Below, in pieces: positions 30,297-39,915 of a stretch of 64,000 nucleotides of DNA (the first letter of the stretch is position 1; each line of letters starts with the position of its first letter). Position numbers and translations under genes: made by a program. The stretch lies in contig JAHDYR010000007.1 of assembly GCA_019828565.1 (NCBI GenBank), positions 1-64,000 of the forward strand, written 5' to 3'. The notes beneath the pieces are model-generated. The model did not search any database. It had not been told where the DNA came from and saw nothing but the letters and a program-made list of their open reading frames with translations. The stretch comes from Carpediemonas membranifera (lineage: Eukaryota; Fornicata).

Positions 30297-33200
30297 ATGG
30301 GTACGGAAACTTACAGAAGCCTGAAGAAGAATCCGCCTCTCCTGAAGAAGTCCTCCATGGACGCTCTTTTGGACTTTGCGGATAACCTCCACGATCATCG
30401 CGCCTTAGGCGGCCGCGATGATGTTATTGACCTCATCGAGCCTAGCATAGCAGAGCTAGCAGGCCTTAACGACGACGAAGAGGTTGAAGACACTCCTCTC
30501 CTGCTCTCCGCGAAGCTCCGTAAGAAACGTCGTGTCGCAGCCCAAGATGAACGAGTCCTCAAGCGCCTCGGTGCTGCCCTTCGACCTTCTCGCCCGAGCA
30601 TGCGTCTACAGCTCTTCCGAGTCCCCGCCAAGTCCTTCGAGCCTGATGAGGTTGCTCGAGTGAACCGCCGATTCAATCTGCTCTTGAAGCTCGTTCAACC
30701 CGAAGATCCCGAGGACGTCTTGAAGGAGACGTACAGCCGCTGCTTCAAGTTCCCCAACAACAGTCGCATCATGTATCGAGTCAGAGAATCAACGGAGCGC
30801 AAGGATCTCAAGGACGCAATGGCTGATGTCCTCGTCATGTCACGCGACCTCAAGGAGTCCAAGGAGATGATCGCTTCCTTCGGCGCTGCGGGGGTCTCCG
30901 ACTCACAGCGTACCAACACCACGCCCTCCCATACACGGCACACGGGGAGCGGTCCGAAGAACCCTCATCGACGCGAGCCTGACCGCACGAACGTAGCCCC
31001 CTCAAAAGGCAAGCCGATCGACAAGCCCAAGCACGAGAAGAAGCCATTCGTGTGCTTCAACTGCGGTAAGGTCGGTCACTCCGCTCGCCGATGCCCTGCT
31101 CCGAAGACAACCTGTTCCAAGTGCCAGAAGCCGGGCCACCGAGCTGAATTCTGCCGTTCTGAGGTAAATTCAGCTCGTTGTGTGTTTTCTCTCGGTTCCC
31201 GTCAGAGTGTCCTTCCCACCGTCAAGGCTAGCATTCTTAAGCAAGTCGTGTCCGTCCTGTTCGACTCGGGCGCTGACTGCGCAACCATTGACCCCAAGCT
31301 CTGCTACGGCAAGGCAGTGAAGTGGATCTCACACGAGAAGACACTTATCGAGACAGTGGGCGGCGTCAGAGAGGCCGAGGGTCAGGTATCCTTCCGCCTC
31401 GTCTTAGCGCCCTCGCCATTCACTCCGCGCGGATGCTCTATCACTATTAAGGCCTACGTCCTGTCGACCGCTTTCGATGTATGCCTGGGTTACCCTCAGA
31501 TGGTGGAGATCGGCCTTCTCCCTTCGTTGTCTGAGCCTACCAGCGAGCTCGCAGCCAGCGACGAACCACCTACATTCGAGAAGTACGTCGCGCAAGCCAG
31601 AGCCATGTCCTCTTCCTTTTCTCAGAGGCAGGCCGACATCCTCAAGCGTTACGCCCGGACATTCGTGGACCGTACCGAGCCAAGCCGGCTCGAACCGTAT
31701 GATTTGGTCCTCAAGGGCGACAGAGTCGTACACATTCGGCCGTACTATGTTCCCCCCGCCGAAAGTCCCGATCATTCAAGAGCACATTAATACGCTCCTG
31801 GCAAAGCGCTACATCGAGGCATGCCAGTCTCAATACGCGAGCCCTACCATCATAGTTCCAAAGAAGGGGGGAAAGACGCGTTTTGTCGTCGACTTCCGCG
31901 AGATCAATCAACTAACGGAACCATTCGACTACCCCATCCCTCGCATAGACGAAGTTCTCACTCAACTGTCCGGAAAGTCTGTGTTCGCTACCCTAGACTT
32001 GTCAGCAGGATACCATCAGATCCCTCTTACTGAACGGTGCCGTCACCTAACCGCCTTCCGTACTGTTTTTGGTCAATACCAATATACACGGATGCCCTTC
32101 GGCTTACGTAACGCCGGAGCGTACTTCCAGAGGGCGATGGAAGACGGGTTCAAGGGTCTGGTGGGCTCCGCCTGTGTCATATACATTGATGACATCATCG
32201 TCATGGGTGCGGATGAGGACGAGTACCTGGGAAACCTCGAAAAAGTCATGCAACGCGTTGACAAGCTTAACCTTCAGCTCGGCCGAGATAAGTGCCAGTT
32301 CGGTCGGCAAGAGGTCGAGTTCCTCGGGTGGATCATATCCCAAGGCAGCGTGAAGATCTCACCCCAGCGGACCGAAGATATCGCGAACCTCAAGCTGTCT
32401 TCATCCACGAAGGGCATGCAGGGTCTCAACGGATTCCTCAACTATTTCCGCGATTACATACCCAACTTCGCGGTCCGAGCTAAGCCTCTGCTAGACGCCA
32501 TGTCCGGTCGGCAGACCCCCCCTCGAGACGTTCTTCAGAAGTCGCTGGACGATCTGAAACAAGCTTTATGTTCGGCCGACGCTCTAGCCATGTTCGACGC
32601 GACTAAGCCTCACACCGTCATGACTGACGCATCCGATGTCGGGTACGGAGCAGTCTTACTCCAAGAGGGCCGACCAGTTTGCTATATGTCGCGTGCGTTC
32701 AACGACGTCCAGTCACGCTGGTGTACCGGTGAGAAAGAAGCCTACGCTATCGTGGCAGCGTTACAACGATGGCGCAAGTTCCTGTGCTGGGAGAGCTTTA
32801 CTATTCTCACGGATCACCGGAACCTACTCTATATGTACCGGTCCACCAACGCCAAGGTCCGCCGGTGGGCTGATTCGATCGCCGATTTAGATTTCACCCT
32901 ACAGCACATCGCCGGTCTGGACAACGGTGGAGCCGACGGTCTCTCGAGAGTATTCTCCATGCAACAGGCGTCGAGGGATCAGGTATCCCGCGCTCATCTC
33001 ACAGCAGGAGCTCATCTGTCTCGCCGGATGACAACCGAGCAACTTAGGGCCGACGGTTTGTCTGTCTCCCGTCAAGTCGTAGACGACGTGATTACCGCGT
33101 GTCCAGAGTGCCAAGTCTTGGCCCGCCCTCCTGTTGATACACCCGACGGCCTGCATACAGCTGTAGACCTCCCGTTCCGGCGTGTGGCCATTGACACCAT

Positions 33201-34236
33201 GGGTCCGCTACCGACGGTCAACGGCCTGTCCTACGTGACAGTAATGATCGACATGTGCTCCCGCTGGACAGAGCTAGTCCCGGTCAACAGCACCTCAGCC
33301 AAAGACGCAGCCAACGCATTGGTCAACACCTGGATTCTACGATACGGATGCCCCGAAGTCGTCCAATCGGATGGGGGCTCAGAGTTCAAAAACGCTCTGT
33401 TCAAACGCCTCTCCGAAGAGATGGGGTTCGACGTCCACATAACGACAGCATACCATCCCCAGAGCAACGGTGTCGTCGAACGCGCGAACAAGGAGGTCGA
33501 ACGCATCCTCAGAGCCAGGAAGCTGGAGTTAAGGAATAACGATTGGGTAGCACACCTACCAGTCGCCCAATTCTTGGTCAACTCAATGCCCAGGATCCCG
33601 ACCCGGTTGACTCCGGCCGAGATCATGTTTGGCGCCAATTTATCAATACCGTCATCGATCTATATCACGGATGCCGCCTCGGCTGGTCCGCCACAGTCGA
33701 AGCTAGCCGCAGCCGATGCCGCCATCCAACTCGCCAAAGCAAGGATTAGAGCCATGCGCGAAGACGCTCTCGCAAAGGCAACCTCATCGAGAAGCGAGAT
33801 ATTGAGCCGTTTCGTGCTGGTCAAATACTACCCAAGACCACCGAGCAAGCTAGCCCCGGGCTGGCGCGGCCCCATGAGGCGTGTCGCAGCCGTCAAACGT
33901 GATGGTGTTGTCGTCGCATATGAGGTACAAGACCTCAGTCAGTCAGCGGACGGTCCAACTATCAAGGTAGACGCGGCACGTGTGCGAAGATTTGACCCAG
34001 GCAAGCTCTCGGAGCAACAGATCTATGACCTCGCAGCCGCTTCCGTCGATGAGTGGCATGTCGAGCGCATCTCACGCTCTAGAGGCTCGGGCCCCAAGTC
34101 AAGGCGCGAGTACCTCGTACACTGGGTCGGATTCGAGGATTCAGAGGCTTCATTCGAACCTTATTCGCACGTCAAAGATTTGGAAGCCCTCGATACATAT
34201 TTGAAGTCTGACCAAGCCAAGCGTGACGGTCTGTAA
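30297..34236 (+). CDS. Element C gag-pol polyprotein (one 1-nt disruption)
   Basis: It encodes gag, protease, RT, RNase H, integrase and chromodomain. Gag opens with SSMDALLDFADNLHDHRALG and has knuckles CFNCGKVGHSARRC and CSKCQKPGHRAEFC. The protease motif is FDSGADCATIDPKL. At 31752-31757 six Cs replace the five of element B, so gag-protease (30297-31790) and RT onward (open to 34236) lie in different frames. RT has YIDDIIVMG; RNase H has MTDASDVGYGAVLLQEGR; the integrase triad lies in VAIDTMGPLP, VVQSDGGSEFKN and SNGVVERANKE. The chromodomain is YLVHWVGFEDSEASF. Element D has one continuous frame here, so the shift is probably a mutation or assembly error, not a programmed site. Confidence 0.9.
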
Positions 34237-34278
34237 AACTTCTCAACATCGAAGCTGTATCCTCGAGGAACAAACGAT
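34237..34278. other. Convergent gap between pol and accessory gene of C
   Basis: 42 bp separate the two stop codons. The minus-strand stop TAA overlaps AATAAA, a possible polyadenylation signal for the accessory gene. The D element has a 43-bp gap, also with AATAAA. Confidence 0.5.
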
Positions 34279-35383
34279 TTATTCAGAGCTAGATTCCTCG
34301 TCTTCCGTCTCCTCCGTGTCCGTCAGCTCGACCAACCAAGTCGGGTCAGCGTGGCGCTCAAGGGCGTTCTCAGCCAAGTACTCTCGCACACACCGGACAA
34401 GGCAGAGATCAGCGTTGAGGGACACGATGCTGAGTCCCGAGTATCCGTCATACTGCAGGATCAACACAAAAGACCCGGGACCACAAGTCGTCTTCAGATA
34501 CTCGTGACGGACTACGCACGTGACAGTGTAGTAGCGGTCCGGATCAGAGACCTGAAGCGGCTCCCAGTGAGCCTCATCGCCAATGGCGGGCAGGTAGCCG
34601 TCGTGGCACAAGCGGCTGACCAGGGTTGCCCAGAAGTCGTTGGGAGCCGGGATGCGCCGGCTGATGCCGTAGACAGCGACACGGAAGTAGTCCGGTGCGA
34701 GGACGAGGACCAACAGGCGGTTAAGATATCCGCGCGCTGTAGTGTCCGACTTGACCCCGCCGGCAGTCCGCACAGCCGCCACGAGAGCTGCAGAGTAGTG
34801 ACCATTACCGGGTGAAGATCCACCCAGCGTGATGTCGCGGCCCCGGATCGCGGCCGACACGATGTCGCCATCGGACAAGCGCTTCCTGCCGAGCTTGAGG
34901 TGGGCCCTCACACCGGCAAGCGCGACCTGGCAATGAGCCACGAGAGCCAAGACCTGCTGGGTCAGCTTCACGTCCTGCACTACGGCTGCGTCGTTCAGAC
35001 GACCTTGCTCAATAGCGTCAAAGATTCGCTGGAGCGGCAGCTCGATGGAGTTGGTGTAACCTTCCAGGCGTCGGGCAACCTCGGCCTTGATGTCGTGGGG
35101 CATCAGAGTCGTCATCGTCAGGGTGCGAGTGATGCGTTCTGAGGCTTGCACGCGGTGACTATATAACCTCACGGTTGATGTTTGTTACTTACAGATTGTC
35201 GGTGACCATGCGCTTGCGTCCACGATACTTCTGAGCGCGAAGGGAACGACAAACGGACGTATGGGCAACAATAAGTGGCCTAGCCAGATCGTCATCACCA
35301 AGTTCGGTGATTTTGGCACGAATTTCCTTCAGAACGGCCTCTACGGCTGTGTTGTCCGACATCAAATGAGTTGACGGCGACAT
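34279..35383 (-). CDS. Element C opposite-strand accessory gene (two exons, about 356 aa)
   Basis: It lies between pol and the 3' LTR and is transcribed against pol. Exon 1 (35383-35193) encodes SDNTAVEAVLKEIRAKITEL and ends RGRKRMVTDN. A proposed 34-nt intron (GTAAGT...TATATAG, 35192-35159) joins it in frame to exon 2 (35158-34279), giving 357 codons including the stop. Exon 2 has helices (RRLEGYTNSIELPLQRIFDA), a second GRKRLTDGD motif, a longer mixed domain (FRVAVYGISRRIPAPNDFW) and an acidic tail (TDTEETEDEESSSE). The D protein shares this order and the RL.....SI.L.L segment. No known domain is recognised; a regulatory or nucleic-acid-binding role is only a guess. If the intron is wrong, exon 2 alone still encodes 297 aa from 35172. 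Confidence 0.65.
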
Positions 35384-35714
35384 ATCCTGCACATTTCTCG
35401 GAAACGGTCGAAGGAACAACTAACAAGGTCATCTTAGTCTTCAAGCATGCATTTATTGTCGGTAATAAGGCATTAGGAGCTTCCTAGTGCTCCTTCCGGT
35501 CAGTTTGATGTTGTTATTCAAGTACAGTTGGACGCAGAAAATTAGAAGCCTCAGAACTCCTCAACGGAGCCGAATTGGAGCTTCTAAGTACGTTTTTCGG
35601 CGTCTGTGTGATTATGAGCGATAAGGGCTCAGCATTGGCAGTGTTTGCTAGAGCAATCGTTCTTGGCCTTCGAATTACATGGAATGGCATATAACACGTA
35701 TAAGGTTTGTGAAG
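35384..35714. other. Non-coding 3' region of C, upstream of the accessory gene
   Basis: No convincing gene. A 91-codon minus frame (35514-35789) is conserved in B and C but overlaps the internal hairpin, so I do not call it. The region probably contains the promoter of the accessory gene. Confidence 0.35.
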
Positions 35715-35742
35715 ACGGCCTAGGAAGGCCGTGGAGGGGCAG
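35715..35742 (+). promoter_or_regulatory. Internal hairpin and purine tract of C
   Basis: Hairpin ACGGCCT-AGGA-AGGCCGT followed at once by GGAGGGGCAG (35733-35742), an exact copy of the purine tract at the 3' LTR, 236 bp downstream. Confidence 0.65.
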
Positions 35743-35792
35743 TGGTAAGCCTTTCCGTCACGTTTCACCATTTTTGAAACAGAGCTCACATA

Positions 35793-35802
35793 GCGGTACC
35801 GC
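35793..35802. promoter_or_regulatory. GCGGTACCGC palindrome of C
   Basis: A 10-bp palindrome between the two purine tracts. The same ten bases lie between the two tracts of element D (44219-44228), whose surrounding sequence differs. Confidence 0.45.
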
Positions 35803-35950
35803 AGTTAGATCATGATACCATCATTTTGATTTCGTTCAGCTAGATGCGAAAGCACTCAGGCCATGGGGTTGCCAGCCCTATGAGTCACCGTTGGCGGTCG
35901 GGTGGCACCGTCCAGGCCTTTGGTGAAATGCTGACGTCAAGTCTCTCTGT

Positions 35951-35978
35951 CATGCCTATACCAGGCATGGAGGGGCAG
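35951..35978 (+). promoter_or_regulatory. Terminal hairpin and polypurine tract of C
   Basis: Hairpin CATGCCT-ATACC-AGGCATG, then GGAGGGGCAG ending at the first base of the 3' LTR. This is the expected plus-strand primer. Confidence 0.8.
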
Positions 35979-36100
35979 TGTTGTGGGTCCTACCCAAAGT
36001 TACACAGATTTACGTTATATTTAATAGTCAAGGAGTTTCTCCTCGACACCCTTGTGTCGAGTCTTCTCCTCAGTAAAAGTTCAACACCCATTGAACCACA
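35979..36100 (+). repeat. 3' LTR of C (122 bp)
   Basis: Same 122 bases as the 5' LTR by eye; followed by the GTCC duplicate at 36101-36104. Confidence 0.95.
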
Positions 36101-36104
36101 GTCC

Positions 36105-37117
36105 TGGAAACTCCGTCTCTCCGTCCCGGCTTCGAGCTCAGATCTGGCCCACCTACTTCACCTACAGGACAGAGGACGCCTACGGTTCAATGTGATGGCG
36201 TTCAGGACGTTTTCCACAGAGTCCTCAGGTCGGACAGAGTGATTCACCTTAATCACGCGTCTGCTCGGACGGTGGCCGGCTGGGTGGCCAGGTTCGAAGG
36301 CTCTCGCGATCGCAGCCTGTCGGATCGAGACCAGCTTGTAGCCTTCCTCAAGGACGAAGGCTCCTTCTGCGGGCCATCGAACGTGGCGAGGAAGGGCTAC
36401 TGGATTGTTCAGCTACAGGAGTTCCTCAAAGACTGGCATCCGCCCGCCAACTCCAAGTACATCGTTAAGCAGGCGGCTAAGGGCGCCAGCACGGCGGGAA
36501 CTACCGGCGGCTCGCGCGCCATCACCAAGGCTGAGATGATCGAGGCACTGGGGCGCCGGAGTGACGACTTTGAGTCATATCAGGCATGTCTCTTTGGGGC
36601 AGTCGCCTATCTGACGGTGTCCAGAGGCATCGAGATACTCTCCCTATGCCCGGCCGACCTGGAGCTACTCAAGAACGGCGACATTCTCCTACACATTCAG
36701 CGGACCAAGACCATCCTAACGGGAGTTAAGAAGCGCGTACCATACGTATGGCTATCAGCCGCCTTCAACCCGGCCTTGGCACTTAGACGCTGGGTCGAGG
36801 GCACACACTACCTGGCTGATGACACCCCCATCTGGCGAGTCATAGTCAACGGGCGCCTGAGCAGAGACAAACCGCTCACAGCCGCACACCTCCGACGAGT
36901 CGTGAAGGCGTTGTTCGGTCCACGGACGGGTCTCCACAGCTTCCGTAAGGGGGCAGCGTCGGAGATGGCTCTATCAGGAGTCCCGCTGGAGGTGATCCTC
37001 TCAATGGGCACATGGAAGGACGTCACCTCCCTCCGCAGCTATGTCGCTGACGCCATCAGAACAAACGAGGACCTCACCAGGAGGATGAACCTCAGCCTTC
37101 TCGGGCCCCACTTTTAA
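36105..37117 (+). pseudogene. DIRS-1 copy 1 tyrosine recombinase, C-terminal piece
   Basis: The bulk of the recombinase after the C insertion, ending at 37117. It holds the core-binding region (RTVAGWVARFEGSRDRSLSD) and the catalytic domain with Arg in LTVSRGIEIL, the HSFRKG box (HxxR) and the nucleophile Tyr in TSLRSYVADA. Apart from the interruption it equals the copy 2 protein. Confidence 0.85.
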
Positions 37118-37275
37118 CCACCCCCTCCATTAAACATCCGCGTTCGAGGGGAACGGCCGAGGCGAGACGGACTCGCCGGCCTGGATTCATCATTAATTCT
37201 TAACTCTGGTCGAGGCGAGATAGACTCGCCGGCCCAAAGCTTTAGTCCCACAGGGACGTCTTGCGGGATTGTCCC
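37118..37275 (+). other. DIRS-1 copy 1 3' untranslated hairpins
   Basis: It contains GGCGAG-ACGGA-CTCGCC (37161-37177), GGCGAG-ATAGA-CTCGCC (37214-37230) and GTCCC-ACA-GGGAC (37245-37257). The first two share stems and differ in loop. They may mark the RNA end or serve packaging. The same series is in copy 2. Confidence 0.55.
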
Positions 37276-37540
37276 ATTTTGGTTGGATTTAAGAGGAGGG
37301 CTCTCTGTTATAGAGCCACACTTTGTGGATCCTGTCACAGGACCATCACTGGCACCTGCGCGCGCCGATCAATGTGCACTTTAGGTCACACTTCGAAACG
37401 CATCGGCAGGTGTCGGAGCCGTTAGGACCTGACCGGACCGCGAGACGAGGATTTACCCGGGTCTGTCATAAGAGCTCGGGGAAGCCACCCGAAGTAAATA
37501 CTCGCCCCCCCCCATTTTGGTTGGATTTAAGAGGAGGGCT
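37276..37540 (+). repeat. DIRS-1 copy 1 terminal block B1-A2-B2
   Basis: B1 (27 bp, ATTTTGGTTGG to GGAGGGCT), then a 27-bp double hairpin (CTCT-GTTAT-AGAG and CCACA-CTT-TGTGG, 37303-37329), A2 (37330-37409), about 100 bp of unique spacer including a C run, then B2 (37514-37540). The split direct repeats allow a circular intermediate with a B-A junction. Confidence 0.8.
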
Positions 37541-37621
37541 TCCTGTCACAGGACCATCACTGGCACCTGCGCGCGCCGATCAATGTGCACTTTAGGTCAC
37601 ACTTCGAAACGCATCGGCAGG

Positions 37622-38104
37622 ATGTCTGATAACGAAGACCTGCCGCCGCAAGACAGTCCCGATGAGCTTAACAAGCGTATCGAGAAGCTGGAGCGCTTGG
37701 TTAAGATACAATCGGAAGCAATTTTGGAGCAGCAAGCAGAAGCAGCTCGCCGTCCACTGTTCCTGGAGATGCCAAAGAGGTTCGGCCTCGAAGATGAGGC
37801 CAGATTCGTATACAAGACCATGAATAGGATCGAGAACGGCGCAAAGATGAAGGAGATCGGGAACATTCTCTTTGCAAGAATCCAGTACCTTCTAATCAAG
37901 GACGTGTACACTGACGCTACTGCAGAGCGGTTCGAGAACTATTGCAAGGCGAAGGGCGTGCCTGATCGCGACGAGGTCCTGGAACTGGCGGCCCGCGCCA
38001 AGTCTAAGGGCGATAAGCGCGACGCTAATTTTCGCCGCGGTGGCCGCGCTCAGGACCGAGGTCGCACTCAGACAGGATCCTCCGGCAAGAGAGCCCACAC
38101 CTAA
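37622..38104 (+). CDS. DIRS-1 copy 2 gag-like protein (160 aa)
   Basis: Same protein as at 27997: an acidic start, a coiled-coil heptad stretch around residues 15-40 and an Arg/Gly-rich basic tail. The ATG lies one base after the A1 repeat. It would package the element RNA. No family name is assigned. Confidence 0.72.
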   Translation: MSDNEDLPPQDSPDELNKRIEKLERLVKIQSEAILEQQAEAARRPLFLEMPKRFGLEDEARFVYKTMNRIENGAKMKEIGNILFARIQYLLIKDVYTDATAERFENYCKAKGVPDRDEVLELAARAKSKGDKRDANFRRGGRAQDRGRTQTGSSGKRAHT

Positions 38105-38118
38105 CCCTCTTTCCATGC

Positions 38119-39915
38119 ATGAACGCGGCGTGGAGGGAGTGGCAGAGGTTGGGAGCATCACAACGGGTGATCAACTGGTTACGATACGGGGTCGAGATCC
38201 GTCTGAGAAGTCAACCACCAGCACCAAGGCAACAGCCGACAGTCGACCCATTCATTGTCCAGCAGATTCCTTCCTTGATAGAGACAGGCGTCATAGAGCA
38301 AGTGAATCCCTCTTCCCTGCGACACACCGCCTCGCTGTTTACTGTGCCGAAGGGCGAGTCGAAGAGGATCATTCACAACCTCACGATACTGAACGACTGC
38401 TCGGCAGAGCGCTCATCCTTCCGGCTCTACGGTCTGCGCAGAGCTCTCTCCCTTCTCCAGAGGGGCGACTGGATGGTCAAGTTCGACCTCAAGTCCGGGT
38501 ACCATCAAGTACCAGTACGGAAGGAGGACCGCAAGCTGCTAGGAGTCTATCTTCCAGACGGACGAGCGTTTCAGTACAGAGTGCTAGGCTTCGGCTGGCG
38601 CGCATCGCCGTTCGTGTTTCAGACGATCACCAACCAACTCGCCAAGATACTAGCCCTTCGGACGGGTCTTACCATCGTTGTCTACCTCGACGACTTCCTC
38701 TTATTTCACCGCGACCGAGAAATCCTGAGGAGGGCGGTGCCGCGCATCAGGCGGACTCTAGCCGACCTCTGTGTCCTCACCTCAGAGGAGAAGTCAGAAT
38801 GGGCACCGACTCAGTCATTGGTCTATCTGGGGCTCGTGATAGACTCCGCGAGTTTTACAATACGCCTCCCGGCGGACAAGGCCAAACGTTACTCCTCTCA
38901 CATTCATCAGGCTCTGGCAGGCAAGACCATCGATCAGGAGACTTGGGCCAAGATCCTCGGGAGACTGACTTACTTCGCTACAACCGCCCACGGGGCTTTC
39001 CTCCGGCTGAGACACCTTCAACAGGACCCACTCTCCAAGGAGCTACTGCAAGAGTGGCTGCTACTGCTAAGAGAGCGCCCAGTCCGAGACATCAGAGAAC
39101 TTCAGTCGCTTTGGGGCGCTCACCCCTCCTTAGACCTCGTCGTATCGACAGACGCATCTGGAGTCAAGTGGGGAGCAGCCGTGCACGGCGAGTATGGGAC
39201 CTCAGCCTCGGGCACGTTCACTCCAGAACTAAGAGCAGAATCTATCAACGTGAAGGAGCTCGCGGGAATCCTACAGGGCATCCGTCTGATCGGCAGACAG
39301 AGTTCCCAACGCGAGCTATCGATCTTCTCAGACAACACATCAGCTCTGGCCTGGCTCAACAAGGCGGGGTCTACGAAGGCTCCACCTCAGGCCCTGCACA
39401 TTCTAGCCCAGATCCAGAAGGAGGCGGAGGACCGGAACCTGACACTCCGTGGACTACACACTCCGGGCATCATCAACCTGGCAGCAGATCGGCTGTCCAG
39501 AGGCTTCTCACGACTCCCTTCCTCTCTGGAGTCCAGCATGGAATCTGTCCTCGCGGAGTGGGGTCCAGTCCAGACAGTCTCAGCGGACGTAGACGTAAGG
39601 CTTGGATGTCGCGTCCTCTGGGCCCCCAATTCGTCTATGGCAGCCATAGTCCAGAAGATAGCGACAGCGAGAGTTCAGACTCAGACTGGACACCCGAGGT
39701 CTTGGACCTCAGCAGTCTTTCTCCTCTACCCAGAGGTTCAAGCGCCGGAGATGAGACTCCTCAAGAGTTGGACGTCCTGGAAACTCCGTCTCTCCGTCCC
39801 GGCTTCGAGCTCAGATCTGGCCCACCTACTTCACCTACAGGACAGAGGACGCCTACGGTTCAATGTGATGGCGTTCAGGACGTTTTCCACAGAGTCCTCA
39901 GGTCGGACAGAGTGA
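38119..39915 (+). CDS. DIRS-1 copy 2 reverse transcriptase/RNase H (598 aa)
   Basis: It copies element RNA to DNA. The ATG at 38119 follows the gag stop by 14 nt. RT blocks: VPKGESKRIIHNLTILND (about residues 75-95), KFDLKSGYHQVPV, RVLGFGWRASPFVFQ and the catalytic YLDDFLLF at about residue 190. RNase H follows from about residue 345 (VVSTDASGVKWGAAVH, FSDNTSALAWLNKAG, IINLAADRLSR). The C-terminus overlaps the recombinase ORF by about 310 bases in another frame, typical of DIRS elements. Uninterrupted, unlike copy 1. Confidence 0.93.
   Translation: MNAAWREWQRLGASQRVINWLRYGVEIRLRSQPPAPRQQPTVDPFIVQQIPSLIETGVIEQVNPSSLRHTASLFTVPKGESKRIIHNLTILNDCSAERSSFRLYGLRRALSLLQRGDWMVKFDLKSGYHQVPVRKEDRKLLGVYLPDGRAFQYRVLGFGWRASPFVFQTITNQLAKILALRTGLTIVVYLDDFLLFHRDREILRRAVPRIRRTLADLCVLTSEEKSEWAPTQSLVYLGLVIDSASFTIRLPADKAKRYSSHIHQALAGKTIDQETWAKILGRLTYFATTAHGAFLRLRHLQQDPLSKELLQEWLLLLRERPVRDIRELQSLWGAHPSLDLVVSTDASGVKWGAAVHGEYGTSASGTFTPELRAESINVKELAGILQGIRLIGRQSSQRELSIFSDNTSALAWLNKAGSTKAPPQALHILAQIQKEAEDRNLTLRGLHTPGIINLAADRLSRGFSRLPSSLESSMESVLAEWGPVQTVSADVDVRLGCRVLWAPNSSMAAIVQKIATARVQTQTGHPRSWTSAVFLLYPEVQAPEMRLLKSWTSWKLRLSVPASSSDLAHLLHLQDRGRLRFNVMAFRTFSTESSGRTE

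Larger units (their letters stand above)
30154..36100 (+). mobile_element. Gypsy element C (complete, 122-bp LTRs)
   Basis: A 5947-bp Ty3/gypsy chromovirus inserted in the DIRS-1 recombinase gene with a 4-bp target duplication GTCC. It has both LTRs, a palindromic motif at the 5' LTR end, a gag-pol ORF with a single 1-nt disruption, an intact opposite-strand accessory gene, and two hairpin plus purine-tract units before the 3' LTR. Elements B and B' are truncated relatives. Confidence 0.95.
27916..37540 (+). mobile_element. DIRS-1 copy 1 (Ngaro-like YR retrotransposon), split by element C
   Basis: It encodes gag-like, RT/RNase H and tyrosine recombinase proteins and has split direct repeats in the Ngaro order A1-genes-B1-A2-B2: A1 27916-27995, B1 37276-37302, A2 37330-37409, B2 37514-37540. 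Element C sits in the overlap of the RT and recombinase genes. Without C it is nearly identical to copy 2, which follows directly, so the two form a recent head-to-tail pair. tRNA-Tyr ends 32 bp before A1. Confidence 0.88.

Noticed and set aside
31740-31790. Programmed frameshift between protease and RT in element C
   Set aside because: Elements B and D read straight through this place; the only change in C is one extra C in a run.
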